DNA of 50,890 nucleotides from assembly GCA_945897955.1 (NCBI GenBank), contig CAMDGQ010000026.1, positions 1-50,890 on the forward strand. Reading direction: 5' to 3'. The position numbers were made by a program, and so were the translations under genes. The notes under the pieces were generated by a model that worked only from the letters and a program-made list of their open reading frames with translations, ran no database searches and was not told where the DNA came from. Origin of the DNA: Tepidiphilus sp. J10 (lineage in GTDB: Bacteria > Pseudomonadota > Gammaproteobacteria > Burkholderiales > Thiobacillaceae). Below are positions 5,516 through 14,115 of this stretch, in pieces (the stretch's first letter is position 1; every line of letters begins with the position of its first letter).

Positions 5516-7246
5516 ATGAGAACAGGTAATTGGTTGGGCCGAATGGGAATGGGGCTGGCAGCGGCGCTATTCGCATTCGGTGTACAAGCGGCTGTGGATA
5601 TCCCCGGCCCGAAAATGCCGCCGCCGGAGGCCGCCAAAGCGCCGCCGTTCCAGCCGGTGGATGGCAAGAAGTGTTTCTCCTGTCATGAGGACATCGAGGA
5701 ATTCCACACCGGTGGTCGCCATGCCACGGTGAACTGCGTGCATTGCCACGACAATGCCGCCGAACACCAGAAACTGGCCAAGCAGAAGGACATTGGCGTG
5801 CGTCCGAATACCATCACGGACCATCGCGCCTGCGCGACTTGCCACGTCGAGCAATACAACACCTTCGTGCAGCCCAACCTCGAATCGCACGCCCGAGTCG
5901 AAAAGGCGACGACCAAGAGTCGCTCGCCGCTGTTCGACAAACTGATGGAAGGCTACGGCTTCACCAAGGAACATGCCGAGCCGCGCTCGCATGCCTTCAT
6001 GCTGGTGGACCAGTGGGTTGTCGACCGCGCTTTCGGCGGCCGCATGCAGTTCAAGGACTGGACCTATATCAACAAAGCCGAACTGGCCGCCAACAGCGCC
6101 TGGAACGTGGTTGTTGACCGCGAGCCATCGACCTCCGACCAGAAGTCCTTCATGCGCCAGAGCGCTACCGCCGTGAACCCCGTCTGCATGAATTGCAAGA
6201 CGCAGGATCACATCCTGGACTGGAAATACATGGGTGAGAAAGACCCACGCGCCAAGTGGGATCGTACTTCCAAACCGGTTGAATTCGCCCGCGCCATGAA
6301 ACATCCGCTGAACTGCTTCATGTGCCATGACCCGCACTCAGCCGGTCCGCGCGTCGTGCGCGATGCGTTGATTCAGGCCGTGGTCGATCGCGGTGAAGGC
6401 ACCTACCCGATGGACCCGGTGAAGAGCACGCAGACCACCATGAAGAAGGTCACCTTCCAGCGCGACGGCAAGGACTTCCGCGCCATCGGCATCCTGAACA
6501 AGGCCGACTCCAACCTGATGTGCGCCCAGTGCCACGTCGAGTACAACTGCGGCCCCGGCTTCGATTGTTCCGACCCGGCCAATCCGAAGTACATCACCAT
6601 GGCCGACCCGCGCACCAACCTGTTCACCTGGGTGAACGTGTTCGGCTACAAGGAAAAGATGGTCGGCCAGAACAAGTTCAAGGACTTCAAGCATGCGTCC
6701 ACCGGCGCCCTGCTGCCCAAGATCCAGCACCCGGAAATGGAAACCTACTGGGGCTCCAAGCACGAGAAGGCTGGCGTCGAATGCAAGGACTGCCACATGA
6801 CCAAGACCCGCGCCGCCAACGGCAAGGTGACCACCAATCACCAGCAGATGTCGCCGCGCTATCGTCTGAAGGAGTCCTGCCTGACCTGCCACAAGGACTG
6901 GACCGAAAAGGATGCCAAGTACCACCTGGAAGCCATCCAGAACTACTCGCGCGGCAAGATGGCCAAGGCCGAGTTCTGGCTCGCCAACCTGATCGACTGG
7001 ATCAACAAGGCGAAGGAAGCCGGCGTCTCCAAGGAAGTCATGGAGAAAGCCTATGACTTCCAGTACGACGGCAACCTGTATTGGGAATGGTGGACGGCCG
7101 AGAACTCCGACGGCTTCCATAACCCGGACGCGGCGCGTGAGTCACTGACCCGCTCGATCGACGCTTCGCAGGCCGGCATCAAGATGCTGAAGGAAGAACT
7201 TGCCAAGCTGAAGGCCCCGGTAGCGGCCCCGGTAGCGGCCAAGTAA
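5516..7246 (+). CDS. Octaheme cytochrome c nitrite reductase (ONR / TvNiR type)
   Basis: Reduces nitrite to ammonium (and in this family also sulfite to sulfide) in the periplasm. The 576-residue protein has a signal peptide (to about A25) and eight heme sites: C53, C74, C106 (CxxCH), C224-MN-C227-K228 (the lysine-ligated catalytic heme), then C267, C336, C423 and C455. A lysine heme in fourth place, after three extra N-terminal hemes, is the ONR order; pentaheme NrfA has the lysine heme first. Further ONR marks are Y343 and C345 (EYNC, the tyrosine-cysteine pair), Q404-H405 (QHPE) and R171, which keep the spacing of the Thioalkalivibrio enzyme as I recall it. Start at ATG 5516 behind AAGGAG. 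The C-terminus ends in a short APVAAPVAA repeat. It follows fccAB in the same direction, 138 bases on, and ends at a strong terminator. Confidence 0.88.
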   Translation: MRTGNWLGRMGMGLAAALFAFGVQAAVDIPGPKMPPPEAAKAPPFQPVDGKKCFSCHEDIEEFHTGGRHATVNCVHCHDNAAEHQKLAKQKDIGVRPNTITDHRACATCHVEQYNTFVQPNLESHARVEKATTKSRSPLFDKLMEGYGFTKEHAEPRSHAFMLVDQWVVDRAFGGRMQFKDWTYINKAELAANSAWNVVVDREPSTSDQKSFMRQSATAVNPVCMNCKTQDHILDWKYMGEKDPRAKWDRTSKPVEFARAMKHPLNCFMCHDPHSAGPRVVRDALIQAVVDRGEGTYPMDPVKSTQTTMKKVTFQRDGKDFRAIGILNKADSNLMCAQCHVEYNCGPGFDCSDPANPKYITMADPRTNLFTWVNVFGYKEKMVGQNKFKDFKHASTGALLPKIQHPEMETYWGSKHEKAGVECKDCHMTKTRAANGKVTTNHQQMSPRYRLKESCLTCHKDWTEKDAKYHLEAIQNYSRGKMAKAEFWLANLIDWINKAKEAGVSKEVMEKAYDFQYDGNLYWEWWTAENSDGFHNPDAARESLTRSIDASQAGIKMLKEELAKLKAPVAAPVAAK

Positions 7247-7263
7247 AGCTCGTCAGGCTGCGC

Positions 7264-7295
7264 AAAGGGAGCGGAGAAATCCGCTCCCTTTTTTT
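7264..7295 (+). terminator. Rho-independent terminator after the octaheme gene
   Basis: Perfect 12-bp stem AAAGGGAGCGGA / TCCGCTCCCTTT with a GAAA loop, followed by a run of seven T. It closes the fccAB-octaheme unit and separates it from the converging dsrS gene. Confidence 0.92.
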
Positions 7296-7382
7296 GTGGA
7301 TTTAACGGTATCCAATGAAAACCAAGGGTGCAGGCCTGGCATCCCAAGCGAGATTCGACGACCAATCCAGGTCAGTGCTGTC

Positions 7383-8441
7383 TTATCCGCGCAATTCGGC
7401 GATGTGGTGCAGCACAGGCGTGATTACCGGTTCGATCTTGCGCCGCATCAGCGAGCCGATGGCGGTGGAACGGGCGAAGATCGTCTTCACTTCGCTGTCG
7501 TTGCAGTGCGCCAGGCGGACTGCGGCTTCGAGCTTGGAGGCGTAGCGCTGGCAGGCGTCGCTCAGCGGTTGATCGAGCTGATTCCAGTCGAGGCCGGCGG
7601 AAAAATAGCGGCCGATGGCGTTCAGCGTGCGGCTGACCACTTCCTGTGTTTCCGGGCGTTCGAGGACTTCACCGGCGGCGTCGAGAAAGGTCTGGCCCTG
7701 GCTGGATAGCGCGCGTTCCAGTGCGACCGCTGCGGGATGGCCGGCGGCGAGGATGTCGGCAAGGTCTGCGCTTGTGACGGCATGCCGGGTGTGAGCGGCG
7801 AGCGGCAGCGGCAAATTGCCGGCGGCCATTTCCAGAAATGCAACATAGTGGGTATTGCTGCGCCGGCCCCACTTCCACATGGTTTCCAGCCCGGCCGGGG
7901 TGGCCGCCCGGGAATGGATCAGCACGGCGATGGTGTCGATGATGCCAAGGTGATCGTCCTGCAGAAACGGCAGGTGCTCGACCAGGAAATCGGCCAGCAC
8001 GCGGCCCATCGGACCGCACGCGACGGCGTCGCGGCTGAGCATCAGGCGGGCGTTTTCGATGGTCGGTTGCGTCCACCAGGCATGACGCGCCAGCTCATCG
8101 GTGAGGCCGGGCGAGTGCACCACGGCGACCACGGCCTCCGGTTCGCCGGTGAGCAGCAGCTTGCCCAAATTGACGCCAGCCATCTGTCCATGACGCGTCC
8201 AGCGAGTCAGAAAGACGGGATAACCACCCGGCGAACCGAGTGCATGGCCGGAGAGCAATTCACGAATCTGGCGCAGGTATTTGTCCTCGCGGCAGTTGGG
8301 GCAGAGCGGAATACTGGCCTCGCCCTTGTCGGTCAGGGCGTGAAGTGTCAGGTTCGATTCGTCGATGCGGATCGCCTTCAGATCCTGCGCCAGCAGGACT
8401 TGCAGGCGAAAGTTGTCTTCCGGGGAAAGCCCGTCGCTCAT
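7383..8441 (-). CDS. dsrS: DsrS-like protein
   Basis: A 352-residue cytoplasmic protein with no signal peptide or membrane segment. It resembles DsrS, the last gene of the dsr sulfur-oxidation operon of purple sulfur bacteria, in the opening [25 protein letters not shown] and in [47 protein letters not shown]. Its biochemical role is not known; a link to sulfur oxidation is by family only. A CPNC pair near residue 48 might bind metal. The start ATG (8441) overlaps the hemL stop (ATGA), so it is translated from the thiD-thiE-hemL message. I recognise the family from memory, without a search. Confidence 0.65.
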   Translation of the reverse strand: MSDGLSPEDNFRLQVLLAQDLKAIRIDESNLTLHALTDKGEASIPLCPNCREDKYLRQIRELLSGHALGSPGGYPVFLTRWTRHGQMAGVNLGKLLLTGEPEAVVAVVHSPGLTDELARHAWWTQPTIENARLMLSRDAVACGPMGRVLADFLVEHLPFLQDDHLGIIDTIAVLIHSRAATPAGLETMWKWGRRSNTHYVAFLEMAAGNLPLPLAAHTRHAVTSADLADILAAGHPAAVALERALSSQGQTFLDAAGEVLERPETQEVVSRTLNAIGRYFSAGLDWNQLDQPLSDACQRYASKLEAAVRLAHCNDSEVKTIFARSTAIGSLMRRKIEPVITPVLHHIAELRG

Positions 8442-9724
8442 GCGCTCAACTTCTCGAAACACTTCGCAGCGGCGGCAATCGTGGCGTCGATGTCGGCATC
8501 GCTGTGTGCGGCGGAAACGAAGCCGGCCTCGAACGCCGAAGGTGCCAGGTAGATGCCTTCGTGCAGCATCAGGTGGTAGAAGCGGTTGAAGCTTTCCTTG
8601 TCGCTCTGCATGACTTCGGCGTAGGACGTCGGCGGTGTGGCGCGGAAGTAGACGCCGAACATGCCGCCGACCGAGTCGGCGCAGGCGATGATGCCGGCAT
8701 CGCGCGCGGCGGCAGTGAGTCCTTCGCACAGGCGTCGGGTTTTTGCGGCAAGTGATTCATGGAAGCCGGGCGCGGAAATCTTCTCCAGCGTCTTCAGGCC
8801 GGCCGCAACGGCGACCGGGTTGCCGGACAGCGTGCCGGCCTGATACACCGGGCCGAGCGGCGCCAGCTTGTCCATGATCTCGGCCCTGCCGCCGAAGGCG
8901 CCGACCGGCAGGCCGCCGCCGATGACCTTGCCCAGCGTGGTCAGATCCGGCGTGATGCCGTAAAGACCTTGCACTGAACCTTTACCGACGCGGAAGCCGG
9001 TCATCACTTCATCGAAGATCAGCACTGCGCCGTACTTCGTGCAGTTCTCGCGCAGGCATTCGAGGAAGCCGGATTTCGGCTTGATCAGGTTCATGTTGCC
9101 GGCGACCGCTTCGACGATGATGCAGGCGATCTCGTTGCCCTTGGCTGCAAATAGTTGGTTGACCTGGTCGATGTCGTTGTAATCCAGCACCACGGTATGG
9201 CCGGAACAGTCGGCCGGCACGCCGGCGGAACTCGGTTGGCCGAAAGTCAGCAGGCCGGAGCCGGCTTTCACCAGCAGGCTGTCGGCGTGGCCGTGGTAGC
9301 AGCCCTCGAACTTCACCAGCGTGTCGCGGCCGGTGTAGCCGCGCGCGACGCGGATCGCGCTCATGGTGGCTTCGGTGCCGGAAGACACCAGACGCAGTTT
9401 TTCCAGGCTGGGCAGCATTTCGACCAGCTTTTCCGCCATGCGCAGTTCCATTTCGGTCGGGGCGCCGAAGCTGAGGCCGAGCGCGGCGGTGTCGCAAACG
9501 GCTTTGACCACGTCGGCATCGGCGTGGCCGAGGATCAGCGGCCCCCAGGAACCAACGTAATCGAGGTAGGACTTGCCATCCGCATCCCATACCCGGCTGC
9601 CGGCGCCCCTGGCGAAGAAGCGTGGTGTGCCGCCGACCGAGCGGAAGGCGCGCACCGGCGAGTTGACGCCGCCGGGGATGAATTTCTGGGATTGTTCGAA
9701 CAGTTCGTCGTTGCGTGAAGTCAT
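8438..9724 (-). CDS. hemL: Glutamate-1-semialdehyde 2,1-aminomutase
   Basis: Converts glutamate-1-semialdehyde to 5-aminolevulinate, the committed precursor of heme, in the cytoplasm, using PLP/PMP. The 428 residues are the usual length. The N-terminal [13 protein letters not shown] is diagnostic; the phosphate-binding [12 protein letters not shown] lies near residue 114; the PLP lysine is K266 in [15 protein letters not shown]. The start overlaps the thiE stop by four bases and the stop overlaps the dsrS start by four bases. A heme-supply role suits the cytochrome-rich neighbourhood. Confidence 0.96.
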   Translation of the reverse strand: MTSRNDELFEQSQKFIPGGVNSPVRAFRSVGGTPRFFARGAGSRVWDADGKSYLDYVGSWGPLILGHADADVVKAVCDTAALGLSFGAPTEMELRMAEKLVEMLPSLEKLRLVSSGTEATMSAIRVARGYTGRDTLVKFEGCYHGHADSLLVKAGSGLLTFGQPSSAGVPADCSGHTVVLDYNDIDQVNQLFAAKGNEIACIIVEAVAGNMNLIKPKSGFLECLRENCTKYGAVLIFDEVMTGFRVGKGSVQGLYGITPDLTTLGKVIGGGLPVGAFGGRAEIMDKLAPLGPVYQAGTLSGNPVAVAAGLKTLEKISAPGFHESLAAKTRRLCEGLTAAARDAGIIACADSVGGMFGVYFRATPPTSYAEVMQSDKESFNRFYHLMLHEGIYLAPSAFEAGFVSAAHSDADIDATIAAAAKCFEKLSA

Positions 9725-10380
9725 CGGGAGCCTTTGTCGGTTGCTTGGAAAAGTGAGGTGAATTTTAAGGCAGCTTGTTGCGGGTCCGGCGCGTCGTAGA
9801 GCGCGCTGATCACGGCCAGCAGGTCGGCGCCGGCAGCGATCAGGCCGGCCGCGTTGGCGTGGGTGATGCCGCCAATGGCGCAGATCGGCAGGCCGGTCGA
9901 ATGCCTGGCGGCGGCAATCAAGGCCGGATCGGCGCGCTTGGCGTGTGGTTTGGTCGGCGACGCGAAGAAGCTGCCGAAGGCGAGGTAATCGGCCCCCGCC
10001 CTGGCTGCAACCAGCGCCAGGGGCAGGCTCTGGTAGCAGGACGCGCCAAGAACCCTGCCGGGGCCGGCGGCATCAAGCCTGGCTCGGGCAACGGCGAGGA
10101 TGCCGTCGTCCTCGCCCAGATGCACGCCGTCGGCTGCGCAGAACAACCCCAGATCGAGATCGTCATTGATGATCAGCCGGGCGTCATATTTGCGGGTCAG
10201 GCCGCGCAGCGCGACCGCCTGTTCCTGGCGCTGCTCCTCCGTAGCCTGCTTGTTACGGTATTGCAGGATGCGACAGCCTGCGCCGAGGATGGCTTCGGTG
10301 GCGGTTAGCAATCGTCGCGTATCGGTCCAGTCCGGCGTGATGGCATACAAGCCATGCGGGCGGGCATCAGTCTTCATCAT
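9721..10380 (-). CDS. thiE: Thiamine phosphate synthase
   Basis: Joins hydroxymethylpyrimidine diphosphate and thiazole phosphate to thiamine phosphate. It is a 219-residue TIM barrel with GLYAITPD at the start, ILQYRNK (pyrophosphate-binding region), [40 protein letters not shown] and the C-terminal phosphate loop [30 protein letters not shown]. The start overlaps the end of thiD by 14 bases and the stop overlaps hemL (ATGA), so the three are translationally coupled. All motifs for activity are present. Confidence 0.95.
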   Translation of the reverse strand: MMKTDARPHGLYAITPDWTDTRRLLTATEAILGAGCRILQYRNKQATEEQRQEQAVALRGLTRKYDARLIINDDLDLGLFCAADGVHLGEDDGILAVARARLDAAGPGRVLGASCYQSLPLALVAARAGADYLAFGSFFASPTKPHAKRADPALIAAARHSTGLPICAIGGITHANAAGLIAAGADLLAVISALYDAPDPQQAALKFTSLFQATDKGSR

Positions 10381-11188
10381 CCCCGCGCACCCAGTAAAGG
10401 CGATCCGGAATGAACTGGCCCATGCCTGGGCGGTAGGCGTTCTTCAGCGTCTGATAGGTGTATTCCTGCGCTTCCTTGACCGCTTCCGAGACATCCTGTC
10501 CCAGCGCCAGCAGGGCGGCAATGGCGGAGGCCAGCGTGCAGCCGGAGCCGTGGTAGGAGCCGGGCAGGCGATCCCAGTTCAGCCGATGCACGACGCCGCG
10601 CGTGTTGTACAGCGTGTTGGAAACCTGTGCGCCCTGCTCATGCGCGCCGGTGATCAGGATGTACTCGCAGCCCATGTCGATCAGGCGGCGGGCGCATTCG
10701 GACAGTTCGGGGTCGTCGTTTTCTTCGTCCGGGTTTTCCGCCAGCCGGCGTGCTTCCAGGCTGTTCGGAGTCAGGATGCTGGCCTGCGGCAGCAGCAGGT
10801 CGCGCAGCGCGTCGAGCAGTTCCTCGTTGGCCAGCGGGTCGCCGCGACCCGAAGTGAGCACCGGGTCGAGCACGAGCGGAATGTCGGGATAGTCGGAGAC
10901 GATTTCGGCGATCGCGGCGACCGCCTCGACGCTGCCGATCATGCCGATCTTGATCGCCGCGACCGGCATGTCTTCCAGCACGCTGCGCGCCTGGTCGGCG
11001 ATCCAGTCGGCATCCATCGGCATGAAATCATCGACGCCGACAGTGTCCTGCACGGTCACCGCAGTGACCACGGAAAGCGGGTGGCAACCCATGCTGGCCA
11101 GGGTCAGGATATCGGCTTGCAGGCCGGCGCCTCCGGTTGGATCGGTGCCGGCAAAAACCAGCACGGCGGGCATGGGCGCTATGGACAT
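10367..11188 (-). CDS. thiD: Hydroxymethylpyrimidine/phosphomethylpyrimidine kinase
   Basis: Phosphorylates HMP and HMP phosphate for thiamine synthesis. It has the ribokinase-like fold: VLVFAGTDPTGGAGLQADI at the substrate site, GMIGSVEAV, LVLDPVLTSGRGDPL, LTPNSLEARRL and the anion-hole GSYHGSGCTLASAIAALLA. The start is taken at ATG 11188 (MSIAPMPAVLVF); an ATG five codons in is the alternative, and the ribosome site is weak for both. The long open frame further upstream to 11569 crosses the divergent rubredoxin gene and is not coding. First gene of thiD-thiE-hemL-dsrS. Confidence 0.94.
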   Translation of the reverse strand: MSIAPMPAVLVFAGTDPTGGAGLQADILTLASMGCHPLSVVTAVTVQDTVGVDDFMPMDADWIADQARSVLEDMPVAAIKIGMIGSVEAVAAIAEIVSDYPDIPLVLDPVLTSGRGDPLANEELLDALRDLLLPQASILTPNSLEARRLAENPDEENDDPELSECARRLIDMGCEYILITGAHEQGAQVSNTLYNTRGVVHRLNWDRLPGSYHGSGCTLASAIAALLALGQDVSEAVKEAQEYTYQTLKNAYRPGMGQFIPDRLYWVRGDDED

Positions 11189-11222
11189 GGGGAAAACCTT
11201 GGCGTGGGGAGTAAGAGTTGGC

Positions 11223-11245
11223 AGAATCGGGCAGAATCCGATTCT
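11223..11245. promoter_or_regulatory. Inverted repeat between thiD and the rubredoxin gene
   Basis: AGAATCGG and CCGATTCT, eight-base perfect arms seven bases apart, in the 90-base divergent promoter region. A plausible operator serving both directions. No TPP riboswitch element was recognised here. Confidence 0.35.
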
Positions 11246-11278
11246 CACATAAGTCATTTCTACCTGCCCGGACTGCGC

Positions 11279-11449
11279 ATGGAATATCGAACCTGGATGT
11301 GTGTGGTATGCGGCTTCATTTATGACGAAGCCAAGGGCTTGCCGGACGAGGGTATCGCTCCCGGCACGCCTTGGCGGGATGTGCCGGTTAACTGGACTTG
11401 TCCCGAATGCGGGGCGCGCAAGGAAGATTTCGAGATGTTGGCGATATGA
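11279..11449 (+). CDS. Rubredoxin
   Basis: A 56-residue one-iron electron carrier. The two iron-binding knuckles are C8-VV-C11-G and C41-PE-C44-G, with the usual GLPDEGIAPGTPW loop and the WTCPECGARKEDF end. The ATG (11279) has no clear Shine-Dalgarno sequence, so translation may start from a nearly leaderless message. It is divergent from thiD, a layout common in proteobacteria. The redox partner cannot be told from this window. Confidence 0.94.
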   Translation: MEYRTWMCVVCGFIYDEAKGLPDEGIAPGTPWRDVPVNWTCPECGARKEDFEMLAI

Positions 11450-11523
11450 TTTAGCTCGCTTTGATCTGGCATGACTTGACGCCGGATTCGGTTTCGCAAT
11501 CTGCGGGTGGATGGAGGACAGAC

Positions 11524-12708
11524 ATGAAAATATGTTGGTTAGCGTCGTTTTTTGCGGCCGTGCTGGCATTCAATGTCCAGGCGGCCAACGATCTGGTTCT
11601 GAATGTGACCCTGGACTACGACCAGGAGCGTGATCACGTTGCAACCCAGACTGTTTTCAATGATCTCGCCAAGCATCTCTCCGGCGCGGTCGGTCAACCG
11701 GTCAAGCTGATCATGACGCAGAACGCGGAACGGGTCGGTGAACGGGTTCGGACCGGCAGTTATTCCATTCTTTTGGCCCCATCCCAGTTGATTGGCCTTG
11801 CCTTGCGTCATGGCTACAGCCCCATCGCCAAGTCCAGTCAGGGCGCACGCGTGTTGCTGCTGGCGACCAAGGCGTCACAAGTGCGCAACCTTGAAGGCGC
11901 GCGCGGCAAGCGGGCGGCCTTGCCGCACCGTGAGTCTCTGGTCAGCTTTCTGGTCAATGGAGAATTGAATGCGCGTGGTGCATCCGCGAAATCCTATTTC
12001 GGTCAAATCAACTACATGACCAAATATGCCGCCGTGCTCTACGCCATGGAAATTGGTCAGGCGGACCTGGTGGCGGTGAAGGAGGATGCCGCCAAGGACT
12101 GGATTGCGAAACGCAGCGATGTGGTTGTCGCGCACGCATTTCCGAATGTTCCGGCGGCAGGGGTGGTGGTGAACGACAAGATCGACACCGCGACGCGGGA
12201 CAAGTTGCGACTGGCGTTCGGCCAGTTGGGCAAGGATATCGAAGCGCGCATGTTGCGTCTTAAGCTGGGCGGGTTTGTCGCGGCCGAGATGACCGATTTC
12301 GACTATGTTCTGAAACGGGGTTCCTACAGTCCGGAAGTGTTGTCCGGGGCGACGATTCCCACGGCCGAGCAGGTCAAGAAACTGATGGGGCAGGGGGTGT
12401 TGCTGGTCGATGTCAGACCGCAGGCCCATTACCGCGAGGCGCATATTCCCGGCGCGATCAACTTGCCCTATCAGATGAATAGTCCGAAGGAAGTCGATTA
12501 CGATGACGCTGTCGATGCATTCGATCTGTCCCGATTGCCTAAGGACAAGAGCGCCCCGATCATTTTTCAGTGCAACGGCCCCGAATGCTGGTACAGCTAC
12601 AAGGCCGCGCGTTATATGCTGAAACGAGGCTACACCAAGATTTACTGGTTCCGGACCGGATTGCCAGCCTGGAAAGCAGCGGGCTATCCCTTGCGTCAGG
12701 GTGCTTGA
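11524..12708 (+). CDS. PhnD-like binding protein fused to a C-terminal rhodanese domain
   Basis: A 394-residue exported protein: signal peptide (MKICWLASFFAAVLAFNVQA), a PhnD-like substrate-binding lobe (about residues 22-270; LVLNVTLDYDQER, GSYSILLAPSQLIGLALRHG, AVLYAMEIGQADLVAVKED), then a rhodanese domain from about residue 285 (GVLLVDVRPQAHYREAHIPGAINLPY) with the active-loop cysteine C350 in CNGPECW and a second cysteine C355. The ATG follows GGAGGACAG. It is the first gene before pilG, whose start it nearly touches, so it is probably co-expressed with the pilus chemosensory genes. Periplasmic sulfur transfer or sensing of an oxyanion or thiol is possible; the ligand is unknown. Confidence 0.75.
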   Translation: MKICWLASFFAAVLAFNVQAANDLVLNVTLDYDQERDHVATQTVFNDLAKHLSGAVGQPVKLIMTQNAERVGERVRTGSYSILLAPSQLIGLALRHGYSPIAKSSQGARVLLLATKASQVRNLEGARGKRAALPHRESLVSFLVNGELNARGASAKSYFGQINYMTKYAAVLYAMEIGQADLVAVKEDAAKDWIAKRSDVVVAHAFPNVPAAGVVVNDKIDTATRDKLRLAFGQLGKDIEARMLRLKLGGFVAAEMTDFDYVLKRGSYSPEVLSGATIPTAEQVKKLMGQGVLLVDVRPQAHYREAHIPGAINLPYQMNSPKEVDYDDAVDAFDLSRLPKDKSAPIIFQCNGPECWYSYKAARYMLKRGYTKIYWFRTGLPAWKAAGYPLRQGA

Positions 12709-12730
12709 ACAGGGTAAGACAACAAACAGC

Positions 12731-13153
12731 ATGCAAGGAGGCAGCTTGAATATTGTCAATAACGGCGCCATTGAATTGACTGGCGCCAGGGTAATGGTGA
12801 TCGACGACAGCAATACCATTCGTCGAAGCGCCGAAATTTTTCTGCTCAAGGCAGGCTGCGAGGTCATTCTTGCCGAGGACGGATTCGATGCCCTGGCCAA
12901 GATTGCCGACCATCAGCCTGAAGTCATTTTTGTCGACATCATGATGCCGCGTCTGGATGGTTATCAGACATGCGCACTGATCAAGAAAAACCCGCGCCTG
13001 CGCGAGATTCCGGTGATCATGTTGTCGAGCAAGGATGGTTTGTTCGACCGCGCGCGCGGTCGTCTGGTCGGCTCGGATGAATATCTCACCAAGCCATTCA
13101 CCAAAGACACGTTGCTGGAGGCGGTGCGCCGCCACCGGCCGCAAAGTGCTTAA
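12731..13153 (+). CDS. pilG: Twitching-motility response regulator PilG
   Basis: Single receiver domain, phosphorylated by the ChpA kinase to drive pilus extension. Acidic pocket VIDDSN, phospho-acceptor in FVDIMMPRLDGYQTCALIKKN, the switch region VIMLSSKDGLFDRARGRLVGSDEYLTKPF; these match Pseudomonas PilG closely. The start is uncertain: ATG 12731 is used here, but a strong AAGGAGG at 12735-12741 points to a TTG at 12746, and a GTG at 12701 overlaps the upstream gene. All give the same domain. First of pilG-H-I-J-chpA. Confidence 0.88.
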   Translation: MQGGSLNIVNNGAIELTGARVMVIDDSNTIRRSAEIFLLKAGCEVILAEDGFDALAKIADHQPEVIFVDIMMPRLDGYQTCALIKKNPRLREIPVIMLSSKDGLFDRARGRLVGSDEYLTKPFTKDTLLEAVRRHRPQSA

Positions 13154-13173
13154 CGGTACAGTCAGGAAAAGCC

Positions 13174-13539
13174 ATGCCGGTCAAAAAAGTATTGATCATT
13201 GACGACTCGCCCACCGAGCGGTTCTATCTGAACGATGTACTGCGCAAGCAGGGTTACGAAGTGATAACTGCGGAAAGTGGCGAACTGGGCATCGCGGTCG
13301 CCAAGCAGGAGAAGCCGGACCTGATTCTGATGGATGTGGTCATGCCCGGCCTGAACGGGTTTCAGGCCACGCGCCAGCTTTCGCGCAACCCGGAAACCCA
13401 GTCAATACCGGTCATCATGTGCACCACCAAGGGACAGGAAACGGACCGTGTCTGGGGCATGCGCCAGGGCGCGATCGACTATCTGGTCAAGCCGGTAGTG
13501 GCGGAAGAGTTGATCGCCAAGGTGAAGGCGCTCGGCTGA
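13174..13539 (+). CDS. pilH: Twitching-motility response regulator PilH
   Basis: A 121-residue receiver protein. Acidic pocket LIIDDSPTERFYL, acceptor aspartate in LILMDVVMPGLNGFQATRQL, switch threonines in VIMCTTKGQETDRVWGMRQGA and the lysine in DYLVKPV. In the Pil-Chp system it counters PilG, favouring pilus retraction or acting as a phosphate sink. Its stop overlaps the pilI start (TGATG), so the pair is translationally coupled. Confidence 0.9.
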   Translation: MPVKKVLIIDDSPTERFYLNDVLRKQGYEVITAESGELGIAVAKQEKPDLILMDVVMPGLNGFQATRQLSRNPETQSIPVIMCTTKGQETDRVWGMRQGAIDYLVKPVVAEELIAKVKALG

Positions 13540-14051
13540 TGCAAGAAAAACAAAGCCTGCGCGAGTTTCAAACGCAACTTGCCGAGAAACTCAAACTCGC
13601 GCAAGGATCGAACGAGGTCTCGTCGAAGCTTGGATTCACTGCGGGTGGCAAGAACTGGCTGGTCGACCTTGATCAGGTCAACGAAGTCGTTACGGTAGCC
13701 GGTTTGACCGAAGCGCCCTGGGCGCATCCCTGGTTTGTCGGCGTCGCCAGCGTACGCGGCGCGTTGTATGGTTGTACCGATCTGGCTGCTTTTCTTGGTC
13801 TGGCCGAACCGATGCCTGCCGGCGAGTCCCGCCTGCTGCTGGCGCATCCTCGGTTTGGCGTCAATGCGGCGCTGAGGATAGAACGAGCCCTGGGCTTGCG
13901 GGCGTTGTCCGATCTGGTCCCGGAACCTCTGCCGGACGCTGCCGCTGCATGGGAAATTTCGCATTGGCGTGGCGCGGACGATCAGATCTGGATCGAAATC
14001 AGCATGCAGAAACTGGTTGCTTTGCCTGGTTTTCTGGAAGTCGGTTTGTGA
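13539..14051 (+). CDS. pilI: CheW-like adaptor PilI
   Basis: A 170-residue CheW-domain protein that links receptor PilJ to kinase ChpA. Visible are the early strand FTAGGKNWLVDLDQVNEVV, the middle GVASVRGALYGCTDLAAFLGL (the CheW NLRG-like turn) and the C-terminal WIEISMQKLVALPGFLEV. The first 30 residues form a charged helix as in other PilI proteins. It sits in its usual place between pilH and pilJ. Confidence 0.88.
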   Translation: MQEKQSLREFQTQLAEKLKLAQGSNEVSSKLGFTAGGKNWLVDLDQVNEVVTVAGLTEAPWAHPWFVGVASVRGALYGCTDLAAFLGLAEPMPAGESRLLLAHPRFGVNAALRIERALGLRALSDLVPEPLPDAAAAWEISHWRGADDQIWIEISMQKLVALPGFLEVGL

Positions 14052-14115
14052 TGGTTTGCTCAATGGACAGATTTGAGCACGTTGCTTTCAGTGGTTACTT
14101 TGGAGAGGACTCGCA

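Noticed and set aside
5516..7246. Reading the octaheme protein as NrfA, hydroxylamine oxidoreductase or octaheme tetrathionate reductase
   Set aside because: NrfA has five hemes with the lysine heme first; HAO lacks a CxxCK heme and has a crosslinking tyrosine near the C-terminus; in OTR the lysine-ligated heme is not the fourth. Only ONR has eight hemes with CxxCK fourth and the EYxC motif.
11189..11278. TPP riboswitch ahead of thiD
   Set aside because: The leader is under 90 bases and none of the conserved THI-box segments (such as CTGAGA or ACCTGATC) was found.
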